From positions 62,001 through 126,000 of the forward strand of contig CANGJJ010000007.1 of assembly GCA_947454485.1 (NCBI GenBank): DNA of 64,000 bases, written 5' to 3'. Below the pieces are notes generated by a model. The model did not search any database and was not told where the DNA came from. It was given only the letters and a program-made list of their open reading frames with translations. Below are positions 46,186 through 57,531 of the stretch, one piece after another (positions within the stretch are counted from its first letter, which is position 1; every line of letters begins with the position of its first letter). The position numbers and the translations under genes are program-made. This DNA comes from Beijerinckiaceae bacterium (GTDB lineage Bacteria; Pseudomonadota; Alphaproteobacteria; Rhizobiales; Beijerinckiaceae).

Positions 46186-47492
46186 CCGGACCTGAACAAA
46201 AGCGACTGCTCAGCGAGGCCTACCGCCATATGCCGCAGGGCGTGGCTGAGAATTACCGCTATTGGGGTGAAGAGCGCACAATCTTCATTGCCAGCGCCAA
46301 AGGCTGCGAGCTGACCGATTGTGATGGCAAGACCTATGTGGATTTTCGTCTCGGCTATGGTCCCATCATTCTGGGCTATCGCGATGCGCGTGTGGACGCT
46401 GCTGTCATTGAGCAGATCACCCAAGGGGGCACGCTGTCTGGCTTCTCAACACCGCTCGACATCAAAGTGGTGCAACAAGTCAAGGCGCTCTGCCCCAACA
46501 TTGAAAAGATGCGATTTGCGAATTCGGGGACCGAAGCTGTCATGGGCGCTGTGCGCACTGCGCGCGGCTTTACCAAGCGCAAACAGATTGCCATCGTCGA
46601 AGGCGCATTCCACGGCCTCTATGATGAGATGATGTGGAAGTCGGATATTGAAAGCTGGGATCCTGCGGGCACTGAAGAGCCGCGCGTCATTCCCTTTGGC
46701 GCTGGCATTCCCGATCAGAGCCGCAATCTTCTCACCATCATCCAGCTCAACAATTTTGAGCAGCTGGACCGCCTCTTTCGTGAAAAGGGCGATGATCTCG
46801 CCGCCATCGTTCTGGAACCAATTATCGGAAATGCAGGCTCGATTGCCGCAACGCCCAAATGGCTGCGCTATCTGCGGGACCTCTGTACGCAGCATGGAAC
46901 GATGCTAATCATTGACGAGGTGAAGACCGGCTTTCGCGCCGCTCCGGGCGGCGCGCAGCAGATCTATGGCATCCATGCGGATCTGACGACCTATGCCAAA
47001 GCCATGGGCAATGGCTATCCGGTCGCCGCATTCGGCGGGCGCGGTGATGTGATGGATAGTGTTGGCGCCTTCAAGGGCGGTGTTGTGCATGGTGGCACAT
47101 ACACCGCCAATCTGGTGGCCCTGTCTGCGGCCTCTGCCACGCTCAATATTCTGGCCTCCACAGATGCGTGGACAACCATCGATGAGGCGGGTGCAAAAAT
47201 CAGAGATACTCTGGGCCGCGTCTTCACAGCCGCTGGCATCCAGCATTGCTTTGCTGGCCCGCCCGCTATGTTCGGCATTCACTTCTCAGAATTCGTGCCG
47301 ATGAATTATCGCGATTGGCGCATGACGGATTCAGATCTCTATACGCGATTTGCATGGCAGCTCATTGAGCATGGCGTGATGCTGGAGCCTGACTCGCGCG
47401 AGCCTTGGTTCATCTGCGAAGCACATCAATCCGTCGATCTTGGCTGGCTGGAAGATGTCGCTACCAAAGCCATGCGCGAGGCCAAGAGCTAA
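46182..47492 (+). CDS. Class III aminotransferase, glutamate-1-semialdehyde aminomutase-like
   Basis: 436 residues. PLP-Schiff-base Lys273 in TTYAKAMGNGYPVAAFGG, the Asp in LIIDEVKTGFR and the N-terminal ANSGTEAVMGAVRTAR place it in fold type I, subgroup III, resembling HemL. It is unlikely to be HemL itself: it sits in an operon with a methyltransferase and a hydroxyacid dehydrogenase, not with haem genes. A dehydrogenase making an oxo-acid and a transaminase acting on it would be a reasonable pair. Confidence 0.9.
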   Translation: MTGPEQKRLLSEAYRHMPQGVAENYRYWGEERTIFIASAKGCELTDCDGKTYVDFRLGYGPIILGYRDARVDAAVIEQITQGGTLSGFSTPLDIKVVQQVKALCPNIEKMRFANSGTEAVMGAVRTARGFTKRKQIAIVEGAFHGLYDEMMWKSDIESWDPAGTEEPRVIPFGAGIPDQSRNLLTIIQLNNFEQLDRLFREKGDDLAAIVLEPIIGNAGSIAATPKWLRYLRDLCTQHGTMLIIDEVKTGFRAAPGGAQQIYGIHADLTTYAKAMGNGYPVAAFGGRGDVMDSVGAFKGGVVHGGTYTANLVALSAASATLNILASTDAWTTIDEAGAKIRDTLGRVFTAAGIQHCFAGPPAMFGIHFSEFVPMNYRDWRMTDSDLYTRFAWQLIEHGVMLEPDSREPWFICEAHQSVDLGWLEDVATKAMREAKS

Positions 47493-47495
47493 GGC

Positions 47496-48236
47496 TCACG
47501 CTGCCAAAAGATAGAGCCCATAGACGCAGTAATAGAGCGCGAGTGTCGTCAAGATGCGATTGGCCCAGACGCGATAGATCTTGTCTGACAGACGATCAAC
47601 AATAGGCTTGGCGATCAATGTGCCCAAAGCCGACATGCCAATGGCGAGCAGAGCTGTTGTCATATCCACTGTGCCAGGCTCTGCGACAAGGCCAGCGAAA
47701 TAAATCAGCTTCACCGTATGGCCGAGTACCTGGCAGACGCTCTTGGTACCCATGATCGTGCGACGGTCGAGTGAGCCACCCAGAAAGAAAGTATCAAGCA
47801 TCGGGCCTGCCACACCGGTGAGCAGAATGAGCCCCGTGCAACCCACACCATAGAGCACGCATTGCACACGGCTCTCAGGATCGGGCTGAATGTCTTTGGG
47901 AACAGCGCGCATGATGAACGGCGTAAAACCCAGCAGCAAAAAGGACACGGCCTTGTCGGGCACATAGGCCGTGAGCGCCCACAGAATGAGCGCGCTGACC
48001 GAGCCAATCGAATAAACGCCTACAATGTCCCAGCGCGTATTTTTGCGCCATATGATCGCTCGCCATACATTGGAGGCGAGCTGCGTGACGCCATGCAAAA
48101 CCATCGCCGATTGCACGGGCAGCAAAATTAGCAAGACGCCAATCAGAATAATCCCGCCGGCCATCCCAAAGATGCCCGACAGGATCGATGTCACGAGCAT
48201 GGACAGACAGACGCAGGTCAGAACGAAAAGTGACAT
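47496..48236 (-). CDS. TauE/SafE family permease
   Basis: 246 residues with about 8 transmembrane helices. N-terminal SGIFGMAGGIILIG and the repeated C-terminal LTGVAGPMLDTFFLGG are the two TauE/SafE signatures (sulfite exporter-like). The gene converges on the aminotransferase, with three bases between stops, so it is not in that operon. Transport of an organosulfonate, sulfite or other anion is inferred from the family only. Confidence 0.88.
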   Translation of the reverse strand: MSLFVLTCVCLSMLVTSILSGIFGMAGGIILIGVLLILLPVQSAMVLHGVTQLASNVWRAIIWRKNTRWDIVGVYSIGSVSALILWALTAYVPDKAVSFLLLGFTPFIMRAVPKDIQPDPESRVQCVLYGVGCTGLILLTGVAGPMLDTFFLGGSLDRRTIMGTKSVCQVLGHTVKLIYFAGLVAEPGTVDMTTALLAIGMSALGTLIAKPIVDRLSDKIYRVWANRILTTLALYYCVYGLYLLAA

Positions 48237-48269
48237 GGTTCTTCGCGTCCCCTGCGCTGTGCTTCAACC

Positions 48270-48644
48270 CTATGCGTGGCAGAAAGCGGCCAGCTTGTTG
48301 CCGTCGAGATCGCGGAAGTAAGCGGCAAAGAAAGCGCCATCACCGCGCGGTCCGGGCGCGCCCTCATCTGTCGCACCCAAAGCCAATGCCTTGGCATGAA
48401 GCGCGCGCACTTGATCGGGGCCGGAGGCGGCCAGCGAGATCATCACACCATTGCCGACCGTTGCTGGCTTGCCGTCAAAAGGACGTAGCACTGCGAACAT
48501 GGGCTTGCCCGGCTCAACACCAAAGCCAACACCATCGGGCGTGCGAAAGAAAATCGAGGCACCTAAAACCTCGCCCAGCAGGGCCTCATAAAAGGCCACG
48601 GCCTTCTCAAGCTGGTTCGTGCCGACACATGTATAGGCGATCAT
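48270..48644 (-). CDS. VOC-family (glyoxalase-like) protein
   Basis: 124 residues. Beta-alpha-beta-beta-beta modules with YTCVGTNQLEKAVAFYEALL at the start and AAYFRDLDGNKLAAF at the end, the pattern of glyoxalase/bleomycin-resistance proteins. Metal ligands are uncertain: the first His is replaced. The substrate is not known. ATG at 48644 follows GAGG by 8 bases. Divergent from the rhodanese fusion and 33 bases upstream of the TauE permease. Confidence 0.85.
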   Translation of the reverse strand: MIAYTCVGTNQLEKAVAFYEALLGEVLGASIFFRTPDGVGFGVEPGKPMFAVLRPFDGKPATVGNGVMISLAASGPDQVRALHAKALALGATDEGAPGPRGDGAFFAAYFRDLDGNKLAAFCHA

Positions 48645-48718
48645 GACAGGGGCCTCATGCTGACGTTCATTCCGGTACCTTTCATTGACCACAGGACACA
48701 GTCCCATATAATGCGCCT

Positions 48719-50542
48719 GTGACATCCAAATTTCAAACCACCAACGCGCTACCCATCGTCAATATTGCAGCCTACCGGTTCGCGCCGCTGCAAGAATTGC
48801 AGGCCCTGCGCACCGAGCTGCTGGCATTCTGCAACGCGAGGCAACTTCGCGGCACAATCTTGCTGAGCACTGAGGGAATCAATCTCTTCGTGGCAGGCGA
48901 TGGCGTTTCGATTGAGGCCCTCTTAGCCCGCCTGCGCGCGATCCACGGCCTCGAGCCGCTGGCCGCAAAATATAGCTACACGGCAGATCAGCCATTTCGG
49001 CGCATGCTGGTGCGAATCAAGCGCGAGATCATCGCCTTTGGAGTGCCCGGCATTGACCCAGCCCGGCGCACCTCACCCAAGATCGCCCCCTTGCAATTAA
49101 AGGCATGGCTTGATGAAGGGCGCAAAATAACTCTGCTCGATACGCGCAACGACTATGAGGTGAAGCTCGGGACTTTTGACAATGCGCTACCTGCTGGCGT
49201 CGATCATTTCCGCGACTTCCCCGCCGCTGTCGCCAAACTCCCCGAAGAGCTCAAAGACGAAACCATCGTGATGTTCTGCACGGGGGGCATTCGCTGCGAA
49301 AAAGCCGGCCCCTATATGGAGCAGCAGGGTTTTCGCAATGTGCTGCAACTCGACGGCGGCATCCTCAAATATTTCGAGGACTGTGGCGGCGCGCATTATC
49401 ACGGCGACTGCTTCGTCTTCGATCAGCGCGTGGGCGTTGATCCCTCCTTGCAGATGTCAGATGCCGCCCAGTGTTTCAAATGCTTGTCTCCCCTCACCGC
49501 AGAGGAGCAACAAGACGCGCGCTATGTGCCCGGCCAATCCTGCCCTTGGTGTTACCGCACCGATGACGAGCAGGCCGCAGAGCAACTGAAGGCGCGGAAC
49601 AATGCGATGCACGCGGCGATGGATCCTCTGCCCGGCAGCCAGCCGTCCGATATTTTCCGGCCTCTTCGTGTGCCGCAGGAATGCGATGGCCTGAGTGTGC
49701 TTGAGACCTTCTCGCGACTACTCGAACATCTCACCGCAGATTATTGGGAGGCTGAAGCCCGCGCAGGCAATCTTCTCGATTCAGATCAGCATCTGCTCAG
49801 TGGCACCGAGATTGTGCAGGCTGGTGATCGACTGCTGCATCGCCATCCGCAGATGGTCGAGCCAGATGTGAATGGCAATATCACCGTGCTTTATGAAGAC
49901 GAAGCCATGGTGGTGATCAACAAGCCCGCACCTTTGCCCATGCATGCGGGCGGGCGCTATACGCGCAACACTCTGCAGCATGCGCTCGACACCGTGTATC
50001 GCCCGCAAAAGCTGCGGCCGTCGCATCGACTTGACGCCAATACCACAGGCCTTGTCATCGCTGCGCGCAACCGTCACTTCGCGGGCCGTTTGCAGACGCA
50101 GTTTGCTGAAGGCCGCGTTGAGAAAATCTATCTCGTGCGCGTCCATGGTCATCCGGCGCAAGATGAGCTGCGCTGCGACGCGCCCATCAGCAAAGAGGCT
50201 GGCGTCTCAGGAACGCGCGAGGTCGATGAGCAAGAGGGCGGCGAGGCCGTCACGCTCTTCAAAGTTCTCGAGCGCGCAGCCGATGGCACGAGCCTGCTCG
50301 AAGCAAGGCCGCTGACGGGCCGCACGAACCAGATCCGCATCCATTGTGCGAGCCTCGGGCATGCGGTCGTGGGGGATGCTGCCTATCACTCGGGCGATGC
50401 AGCGCCACGGCTCACCAAAGAGATCGGCGAGCTGCCCTTATGCCTGCATGCGTGGCAGATCAGCTTTACTCATCCTGCGAGCGGTGAGGCGGTCTCTTTC
50501 ACCGCAACGCCCCCTGATTGGGCAAAGCGCGATCGCAACTGA
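48719..50542 (+). CDS. Fusion of TrhO-type tRNA hydroxylase and RluA-type pseudouridine synthase
   Basis: 607 residues. Residues 1-300 are TrhO (YceA): N-terminal acylphosphatase-like domain (TILLSTEGINLFVAG), rhodanese domain with Cys187 in MFCTGGIRCEKAG and a zinc pair CFKC plus CPWC. TrhO makes 5-hydroxyuridine at tRNA U34. Residues 300-600 are a pseudouridine synthase: an S4-like segment (about 315-385) and the RluA domain with catalytic Asp439 in PSHRLDANTTG and GRTNQIRIH. Start is GTG at 48719, without a good ribosome site. The two activities on one chain suggest combined tRNA modification, or a swivel between tRNA sites; no frameshift separates them. Confidence 0.92.
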   Translation: MTSKFQTTNALPIVNIAAYRFAPLQELQALRTELLAFCNARQLRGTILLSTEGINLFVAGDGVSIEALLARLRAIHGLEPLAAKYSYTADQPFRRMLVRIKREIIAFGVPGIDPARRTSPKIAPLQLKAWLDEGRKITLLDTRNDYEVKLGTFDNALPAGVDHFRDFPAAVAKLPEELKDETIVMFCTGGIRCEKAGPYMEQQGFRNVLQLDGGILKYFEDCGGAHYHGDCFVFDQRVGVDPSLQMSDAAQCFKCLSPLTAEEQQDARYVPGQSCPWCYRTDDEQAAEQLKARNNAMHAAMDPLPGSQPSDIFRPLRVPQECDGLSVLETFSRLLEHLTADYWEAEARAGNLLDSDQHLLSGTEIVQAGDRLLHRHPQMVEPDVNGNITVLYEDEAMVVINKPAPLPMHAGGRYTRNTLQHALDTVYRPQKLRPSHRLDANTTGLVIAARNRHFAGRLQTQFAEGRVEKIYLVRVHGHPAQDELRCDAPISKEAGVSGTREVDEQEGGEAVTLFKVLERAADGTSLLEARPLTGRTNQIRIHCASLGHAVVGDAAYHSGDAAPRLTKEIGELPLCLHAWQISFTHPASGEAVSFTATPPDWAKRDRN

Positions 50543-50548
50543 TCGCGC

Positions 50549-52150
50549 TCACTCCCACTCAATCGTGCCGGGCGGCTTCGAGGTCACGTCATAGACAACG
50601 CGATTGATACCGCGCACTTCGTTGATGATGCGCGTTGCCGTGCGGCCGAGCACATTCATGTCGAAGGGGAAGAAGTCGGCGGTCATGCCATCGACCGATG
50701 TCACAGCGCGCAGAGCGCAGACATGGTCATAGGTGCGGCCATCGCCCATCACGCCCACAGTGCGCACAGGGAGCAGCACGGCGAAGGCCTGCCAGATCTC
50801 GTTATAGAGGCCGGCTTTGCGGATCTCGTCGAGATAGATCACATCGGCCTGACGCAGAATGTCGAGCTTCTCGCGGCTGATCGCGCCGGGAATGCGGATC
50901 GCAAGACCGGGGCCCGGGAACGGGTGGCGACCGACGAAAGCTTCGGGCAGACCAAGCTCACGACCTAGCGCGCGCACTTCATCCTTGAAGAGTTCGCGCA
51001 ACGGCTCAACGAGCTTCATATTCATGCGCTCAGGCAAACCACCGACATTGTGGTGGCTCTTGATCGTGACAGAGGGGCCGCCTGTGAAGGAGACACTCTC
51101 GATCACGTCAGGATAAAGCGTGCCCTGCGCGAGGAAGTCGGGCGCGCCGCGACCATCGCTCGCAATCTTCTTGGCCTCAGCCTCAAAGACTTCGATGAAG
51201 AGACGGCCAATCGTCTTGCGCTTGGTTTCTGGATCGCTCACGCCTTCCAGCGCGCCGATGAACATATCGCTCGCATCCACATGAACGAGCGGAATGTTGT
51301 AAGTATCGCGGAAGAGCGTGACGACCTCTTTGGCCTCGCCCATGCGCATCAGGCCATGATCCACGAAGACGCAGGTCAAACGATCGCCAATCGCTTCGTG
51401 AATGAGCACAGCGGCCACAGCTGAATCGACACCACCCGACAGGCCGCACAAAACGCGTCCCGTGCCGACCTGTTCGCGGATCGACTTCACAGCCTCGCCA
51501 CGGAAGGCCGCCATGGTCCAATCGCGCTTGAGACCTGCGACTTTGTGCACGAAGTTCGAGATCAGCTTGGCGCCATCAGGCGTATGCACGACTTCGAGAT
51601 GGAACTGCACGGCATAATAGCGGCGCTCTTCATCGGCGATGGCCGCGAGCGGTGCATTCTCCGACATGGCAATGCGCTTGAAGCCTTGCGGCAATTGCGT
51701 CACGCGGTCGCCATGGCTCATCCAAACGGGATAACGCTTGCCGGGCTCCCACACGCCATCAAACAGAGCAGACTTTTCGGTGACTTCAAGCTCAGCGCGG
51801 CCAAATTCGCGGTGATGGCCAGCCTCGACCTTGCCGCCAAGCTGCGTGGCCATAACCTGCTCGCCATAACAAATGCCAAGCACGGGAATACCTGCTTCGA
51901 AGATCGCTTGAGGGGCGCGGGGCGAGCCCTCATCCGTCACCGAGCAAGGACCGCCCGAGAGGATCACAGCCTTTGGCTTCAGCGCCGCGAAGGCGCGTTC
52001 AGCGGACTGGAAGGGCGCGATCTCGCAATAGACGCCCGCCTCGCGCACACGCCGTGCGATGAGCTGGGTCACCTGTGAGCCAAAGTCGACAATCAGAACC
52101 TTGTCGTGATGGCTCAAAATCTCGTCGTGAATGGGGTCCGCGCCGGCCAT
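50549..52150 (-). CDS. guaA: GMP synthase (glutamine-hydrolysing)
   Basis: Aminates XMP to GMP. 533 residues. The glutaminase domain has GICYGEQVM (nucleophile Cys) and the His/Glu of QFHLEVVHT; the ATP-pyrophosphatase domain has [10 protein letters not shown]; the dimerisation domain ends TKxxGTIEWE-like ([10 protein letters not shown]). ATG at 52150 follows GGAAGGA; an in-frame TTG adds six residues. It is on the same strand as rsmB-like and guaB. Confidence 0.97.
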   Translation of the reverse strand: MAGADPIHDEILSHHDKVLIVDFGSQVTQLIARRVREAGVYCEIAPFQSAERAFAALKPKAVILSGGPCSVTDEGSPRAPQAIFEAGIPVLGICYGEQVMATQLGGKVEAGHHREFGRAELEVTEKSALFDGVWEPGKRYPVWMSHGDRVTQLPQGFKRIAMSENAPLAAIADEERRYYAVQFHLEVVHTPDGAKLISNFVHKVAGLKRDWTMAAFRGEAVKSIREQVGTGRVLCGLSGGVDSAVAAVLIHEAIGDRLTCVFVDHGLMRMGEAKEVVTLFRDTYNIPLVHVDASDMFIGALEGVSDPETKRKTIGRLFIEVFEAEAKKIASDGRGAPDFLAQGTLYPDVIESVSFTGGPSVTIKSHHNVGGLPERMNMKLVEPLRELFKDEVRALGRELGLPEAFVGRHPFPGPGLAIRIPGAISREKLDILRQADVIYLDEIRKAGLYNEIWQAFAVLLPVRTVGVMGDGRTYDHVCALRAVTSVDGMTADFFPFDMNVLGRTATRIINEVRGINRVVYDVTSKPPGTIEWE

Positions 52151-52241
52151 GGTCTCGTCCTTCCGCAAAGGCCCGGATTAAAGGAACCCGCGCCCCTTCG
52201 CAATCAGAGCCGCTGATTTGGCCGGATTTTGTTGGGGAACC

Positions 52242-53534
52242 TTAGCTCTTCACCAGCACCGCCACATAGAAACCATCGGTTCCCGTGGTGCGGGGTGTCA
52301 GGCGCAGGCCAGGGCCGAAGGGCGAGGCAAAATCTGCCAGCTGGGGCATCCCTGCCTTGCGCGCCATATGGGCAGCGTCACGCGGCAAAAAGTTGGGATG
52401 GGCCTCCAAAAAGGCATTCACCCGGTCCTCATTCTCCGCCCGCAGAACCGAACAGGTAATGTAGCAAAGCGCCCCGCCCGATTTCACATGGCGGGCGGCC
52501 TCTTCGAGCACGCGATCTTGATCCTTGATGCGCTGATCGAGTGCGCCGGGACGCATGCGCCATTTGGCATCGGGGTTGCGACGCCATGTGCCGGTGCCGG
52601 TGCAGGGTGCATCGACGAGGACGAGATCACAGCGGCCTTCGAGATCAGCCAGTACATCTTGCTGGCCGCGCGGAGCGCGCACCTGCACATTGCGCGCAGC
52701 TGCACGCTCCAGACGAGCGAAAATCGGCATCAGGCGGCGACCGTCGCTGTCGGTCGCATAGATCTGGCCGCGATTGTCCATCATGGCGGCGAGCGCGAGG
52801 GTCTTGCCACCACCGCCTGCGCACAAATCCAGCACTTGCTGACCAGGCTGTGCGCCCGACAACAAAGTCACCAGCTGCGAGCCCTCGTCCTGCACCTCAA
52901 CCAGGCCCTTCACATAGGCAGGCTCAGCCGAAAGCGCGGGGCCGCGCCCATCAGGGCCGATGGCGATGCGCAGACAGTTTGGCGCATAGAGCGTCTCTTC
53001 AGGGTCGAGATGAGCGATCTGCTTCATCGCCTTTTCACGGTCGGCTTTGAGCACATTGATGCGCAGATCAACCGGCGCACGCTCTGCCAAGGCGCGGCCC
53101 TCGGCCACAGCATGTTCACCAAAGGCGGCGGCAAAACCCTCTGCCAGCCATTCGGGGAAATCGCCTTGGATATGGGCGGGCGCATCATCGAGCGTGCCAT
53201 TGGTCAGGCGCTCGCGCTCTGCATCTGTGAGGACGGCGGGCGCATGTTGCACACCGCTGAACAAAGCCTCGATCTCTTCGACCGACAGGCCGCGCACCAG
53301 TTTCAAGGCACCCAGCAGAACAGCGCGCGGGCTCTCATCGCCCATCACATAGGCGCTCGAAGCCTTGCGGCGCATGGCATCGAAAACGAGCGTGCCAATG
53401 GCGGTGCGGTCTTTGGAACCTGCAAAGCGATGCGCCCTGCCCCAATCTTTCAGGGCTTCAGCCGCAGGACGGTGCTCTCGCTCGATGGCCTCAAGGACCT
53501 CGATGGCGGCGGAAATGCGAGCTGAAGGGATCAT
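52242..53534 (-). CDS. RsmB/NOL1-type rRNA m5C methyltransferase
   Basis: 430 residues. N-terminal NusB-like RNA-binding domain (about 1-130) and a C-terminal SAM-dependent domain: DLCAGGGGKTLALA, DSDGRRLM, the catalytic loop DAPCTGTGTWRRNP and a second Cys in YITCSVLRAEN. Both cysteines of m5C methyltransferases are present. It probably modifies C967 of 16S rRNA as RsmB does, but I cannot exclude another cytosine. Located upstream of guaA on the same strand. Confidence 0.93.
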   Translation of the reverse strand: MIPSARISAAIEVLEAIEREHRPAAEALKDWGRAHRFAGSKDRTAIGTLVFDAMRRKASSAYVMGDESPRAVLLGALKLVRGLSVEEIEALFSGVQHAPAVLTDAERERLTNGTLDDAPAHIQGDFPEWLAEGFAAAFGEHAVAEGRALAERAPVDLRINVLKADREKAMKQIAHLDPEETLYAPNCLRIAIGPDGRGPALSAEPAYVKGLVEVQDEGSQLVTLLSGAQPGQQVLDLCAGGGGKTLALAAMMDNRGQIYATDSDGRRLMPIFARLERAAARNVQVRAPRGQQDVLADLEGRCDLVLVDAPCTGTGTWRRNPDAKWRMRPGALDQRIKDQDRVLEEAARHVKSGGALCYITCSVLRAENEDRVNAFLEAHPNFLPRDAAHMARKAGMPQLADFASPFGPGLRLTPRTTGTDGFYVAVLVKS

Positions 53535-53633
53535 CCAAGCTTAGCCATATTTGGGGGATAGGAATCGGTATGGGGGGCACAAGCCCTTGGGGGACGTCCC
53601 ACAGACAGCGCCCCGACGCAATGGAGTTCTAGC

Positions 53634-53792
53634 ATGTCCCGTTTTCTTCGGCCTCTTATTCTTGTCGCTTTCGCCGCTTCGCTCGCCGGTTGCGCCAGCC
53701 AACCTGCCCCCACCGCACAGGCAGATCTGACCCCGCCGCCCAAGAAGCAGCTCGACGCAAAGACCCAGCTTGAATCAGGCCGTAAATACTGA
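53634..53792 (+). CDS. 52-residue lipoprotein
   Basis: Reads MSRFLRPLILVAFAASLAGC with the lipobox LAGC, so Cys20 would be lipid-modified; the mature part is about 33 residues, polar and Pro/Lys-rich. A GGAG seven bases before the ATG supports translation. It is a stand-alone plus-strand gene between rsmB-like and guaB. I recognise no family; short lipoproteins like this are common and often not annotated. Confidence 0.75.
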   Translation: MSRFLRPLILVAFAASLAGCASQPAPTAQADLTPPPKKQLDAKTQLESGRKY

Positions 53793-53797
53793 GGCCA

Positions 53798-53829
53798 TAA
53801 AAAACGCGCCGCCCCTTGGGACGGCGCGT
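53798..53829 (-). terminator. Rho-independent terminator after guaB
   Basis: On the minus strand ACGCGCCG (53822-53829) pairs with CGGCGCGT (53804-53811), an 8-bp stem with a 10-base loop, followed by TTTTTTATGG. It ends transcription from guaB and overlaps the end of the divergent lipoprotein region. Confidence 0.85.
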
Positions 53830-53849
53830 CAATCATTCCAGAGCAGCGA

Positions 53850-55358
<1,509 letters not shown>

Positions 55359-55474
55359 TTAAAGCGACAGCGTGGCGGGAATCGAAACCGCACCACATGG
55401 TTGGCGAGGGCTCATAACACGCATGTGACCCGCGTCCAACAAAATGCGTCGCCACCCACCGAAAAATCGGGGCC

Positions 55475-56212
55475 TTAGTCCTCGTCGAGCTCGTGATCCT
55501 CGGGGGCGCCGCCCCGAAAACCGGTCGCCAGCACATAAAGTTCGGCCGAATGGGCGCGGCTGGCTTTGGGTTTCACATGGCGCACACTGGCAAAGTCACG
55601 CTTGAGGGAGGCAAGAAGCTCACCCTCCGTCCCACCTTGGAAGACCTTGGCAACGAAGAAGCCGCCGGGGGCCAGAACCTCTCTGGCAAATTGCACGGCC
55701 AGCTCCGCCAGACCCATAATCTTGAGATGGTCAGTCTTTTTATGGCCCGTCGTATTGGCCGCCATATCTGACATGACGCCATCGGCCAGACCGCCGAGCA
55801 TCTCTTTGAGCCGGTCGGGCGCGTCATGGTCATTGAAATCCATGACGGTGAACTGGACGCCGGCGATCGTATCAATGTCGAGGAGATCAATGCCGATAAC
55901 CTTGCCCCTGCCGAATTCCGAGCCGACTTTCTTGGCCGCCAGCTGAGACCAGCCACCGGGAGCCGCGCCCAGATCCACGATCTTCATGCCGGGCTTGAGG
56001 AGATTGTAGCGCTCATCCATCTCGATGAGCTTATAGGCGGCACGCGAGCGCCAGCCCTCACGCTTGGCCATAGCCACATAAGGATCATTGAGTTGGCGCT
56101 CGAGCCATAATTTGGAGGACAGTGTGCGCTTGCCCGCCGTCTTGACCCGCACCTTGATCGAGCGGCCACCTTCGCGGCCACCACTGCCTTTGCCTGCGCC
56201 TGCGCCGCTCAT
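55475..56212 (-). CDS. rlmE: 23S rRNA 2'-O-methyltransferase RlmE (FtsJ)
   Basis: 245 residues. SAM motif [32 protein letters not shown] before it and [11 protein letters not shown] at the end are the RlmE hallmarks; the K-D-K-E tetrad residues are spread as in FtsJ. The N-terminus (about 20 residues, [12 protein letters not shown]) is a Gly/Arg tail not in E. coli. Start ATG at 56212 overlaps the ppx stop by 4 bases (ATGA). It methylates U2552 in 23S rRNA. Confidence 0.95.
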   Translation of the reverse strand: MSGAGAGKGSGGREGGRSIKVRVKTAGKRTLSSKLWLERQLNDPYVAMAKREGWRSRAAYKLIEMDERYNLLKPGMKIVDLGAAPGGWSQLAAKKVGSEFGRGKVIGIDLLDIDTIAGVQFTVMDFNDHDAPDRLKEMLGGLADGVMSDMAANTTGHKKTDHLKIMGLAELAVQFAREVLAPGGFFVAKVFQGGTEGELLASLKRDFASVRHVKPKASRAHSAELYVLATGFRGGAPEDHELDED

Positions 56213-57294
56213 CGAGCCCCGTTCCGATCCTGAGACCAGACCCGATCCGCGCTCATGAGTTGCATCAAAATGCCCTCGCGCAAACCACGATCTGCAATGC
56301 GAATGCGCTCAGCCGGGAAGGCTTGGCGGATCGCGTCGAAAATGGCGCAGCCTGCCAGCACCAGATCGGCGCGTTCAGGACCAATGCAGCCATTCGCCAC
56401 ACGGTCGGCATAGCTCATAGCGCGCAGATGGTCTATCGCGGTCGAAACTTCGCCATCATTCATCCAGAGCCCGTCCACGCGGCGCCGGTCATAGCGCGCC
56501 AAGCCCAAATGGACGCCCGCGATGGTCGTCACCGTGCCTGATGTCCCCAACAGATGAAAACGGTTGCAGCGGCGCTCGCCTGCTGTGCGCGACAGAAATG
56601 GTGCCAGCTCACCCGCCACATGATCCACCATGCGTTGATAAAGCTGCGGGGTCACATCAAAGCCGCCGAACTTTTCGGCGATGGTGACGACACCCAATTG
56701 CAGCGACGCCCACAGGCGGACACGCCCACGCATATGTGCATCACTGATGGGCGAGGCACCAGCGCCCTGCTCATCACGCGCGAGCCAGACGATCTCAGAA
56801 GAGCCACCACCGATATCAAAGAGCACGACGCTTTCGGCTTCAGCATCGGCCAAAGCCGCGCAACCAGAGGCCGCCAGATGCGCCTCCGTCTCGCGATCAA
56901 CAACCTCCAGATGCAGGCCGACCTCTTCGCGCACACGGTCGATGAAGTCCGACCCATTGAGCGCGATGCGGCACGCTTCTGTTGCAATAAGACGCGCGCG
57001 CGAGACACCGCGCTGCTCCATCTTGGAGCGACAGACATCGAGGGCTGACAAAGTGCGTTCAATCGCGGGCTGGCCAAGCCGGCCCGTCTGCGTCAGGCCT
57101 TCACCCAGACGCACGATGCGCGAGAAGGCATCAATAATACGGAAGCCTTCGCGCGATGGGCGCGCGACAAGGAGCCGGCAGTTGTTCGTGCCGAGGTCCA
57201 GAGCGGCATAGACATGACCATAGTTGGGACGGTCCTGTCCGCGCATATCGGTGCCGCCCGGCGTTGCCTCGCCGGACACTTCATTGGACGACAC
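56209..57294 (-). CDS. ppx: Exopolyphosphatase / guanosine pentaphosphatase
   Basis: About 361 residues of the ASKHA-fold Ppx/GppA family. N-terminal [12 protein letters not shown], then EACRIALNG, the [10 protein letters not shown] phosphate-2 motif and [14 protein letters not shown]. It degrades polyphosphate from the end, and may also hydrolyse pppGpp. The shorter form without the C-terminal HD domain is the alphaproteobacterial type. Start chosen as GTG at 57294, eight bases after GGAG (57306-57303); GTG at 57297 or the downstream ATG near 57246 are alternatives. Pairs functionally with ppk at the left end. Confidence 0.9.
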   Translation of the reverse strand: MSSNEVSGEATPGGTDMRGQDRPNYGHVYAALDLGTNNCRLLVARPSREGFRIIDAFSRIVRLGEGLTQTGRLGQPAIERTLSALDVCRSKMEQRGVSRARLIATEACRIALNGSDFIDRVREEVGLHLEVVDRETEAHLAASGCAALADAEAESVVLFDIGGGSSEIVWLARDEQGAGASPISDAHMRGRVRLWASLQLGVVTIAEKFGGFDVTPQLYQRMVDHVAGELAPFLSRTAGERRCNRFHLLGTSGTVTTIAGVHLGLARYDRRRVDGLWMNDGEVSTAIDHLRAMSYADRVANGCIGPERADLVLAGCAIFDAIRQAFPAERIRIADRGLREGILMQLMSADRVWSQDRNGAR

Positions 57295-57531
57295 CACGTA
57301 ATCTCCACCGACCGCCACGCCAACACGGCGCCGGCCACTTGACTTGAATGTAAGCACTCGCCCCCTGCCCTGCCAAGTGAGCCATAGGGACAAATGCCAC
57401 TGGAGCCTCATAATTTCGCTTTTCTTGGGCCCCAGCGGCACAAATGGCCCGAAGATTAAGTTTACGAGGTCGATTTTTTGGGCCTAGACTAAGCGCAAGT
57501 CGGCGCATGACCGACCACGAGGGGGGCCTCC

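Noticed and set aside
46182..47492. HemL (glutamate-1-semialdehyde aminomutase) as the name
   Set aside because: The catalytic Lys fits class III aminotransferases generally, and the operon with a methyltransferase and hydroxyacid dehydrogenase argues for another substrate.
55375..55391. T-arm-like sequence on the minus strand resembling a tRNA 3' half
   Set aside because: The loop TTCGATT fits, but the first stem pair is mismatched and no acceptor, D or anticodon arm matches at the required distance; only a chance or degraded remnant is possible.
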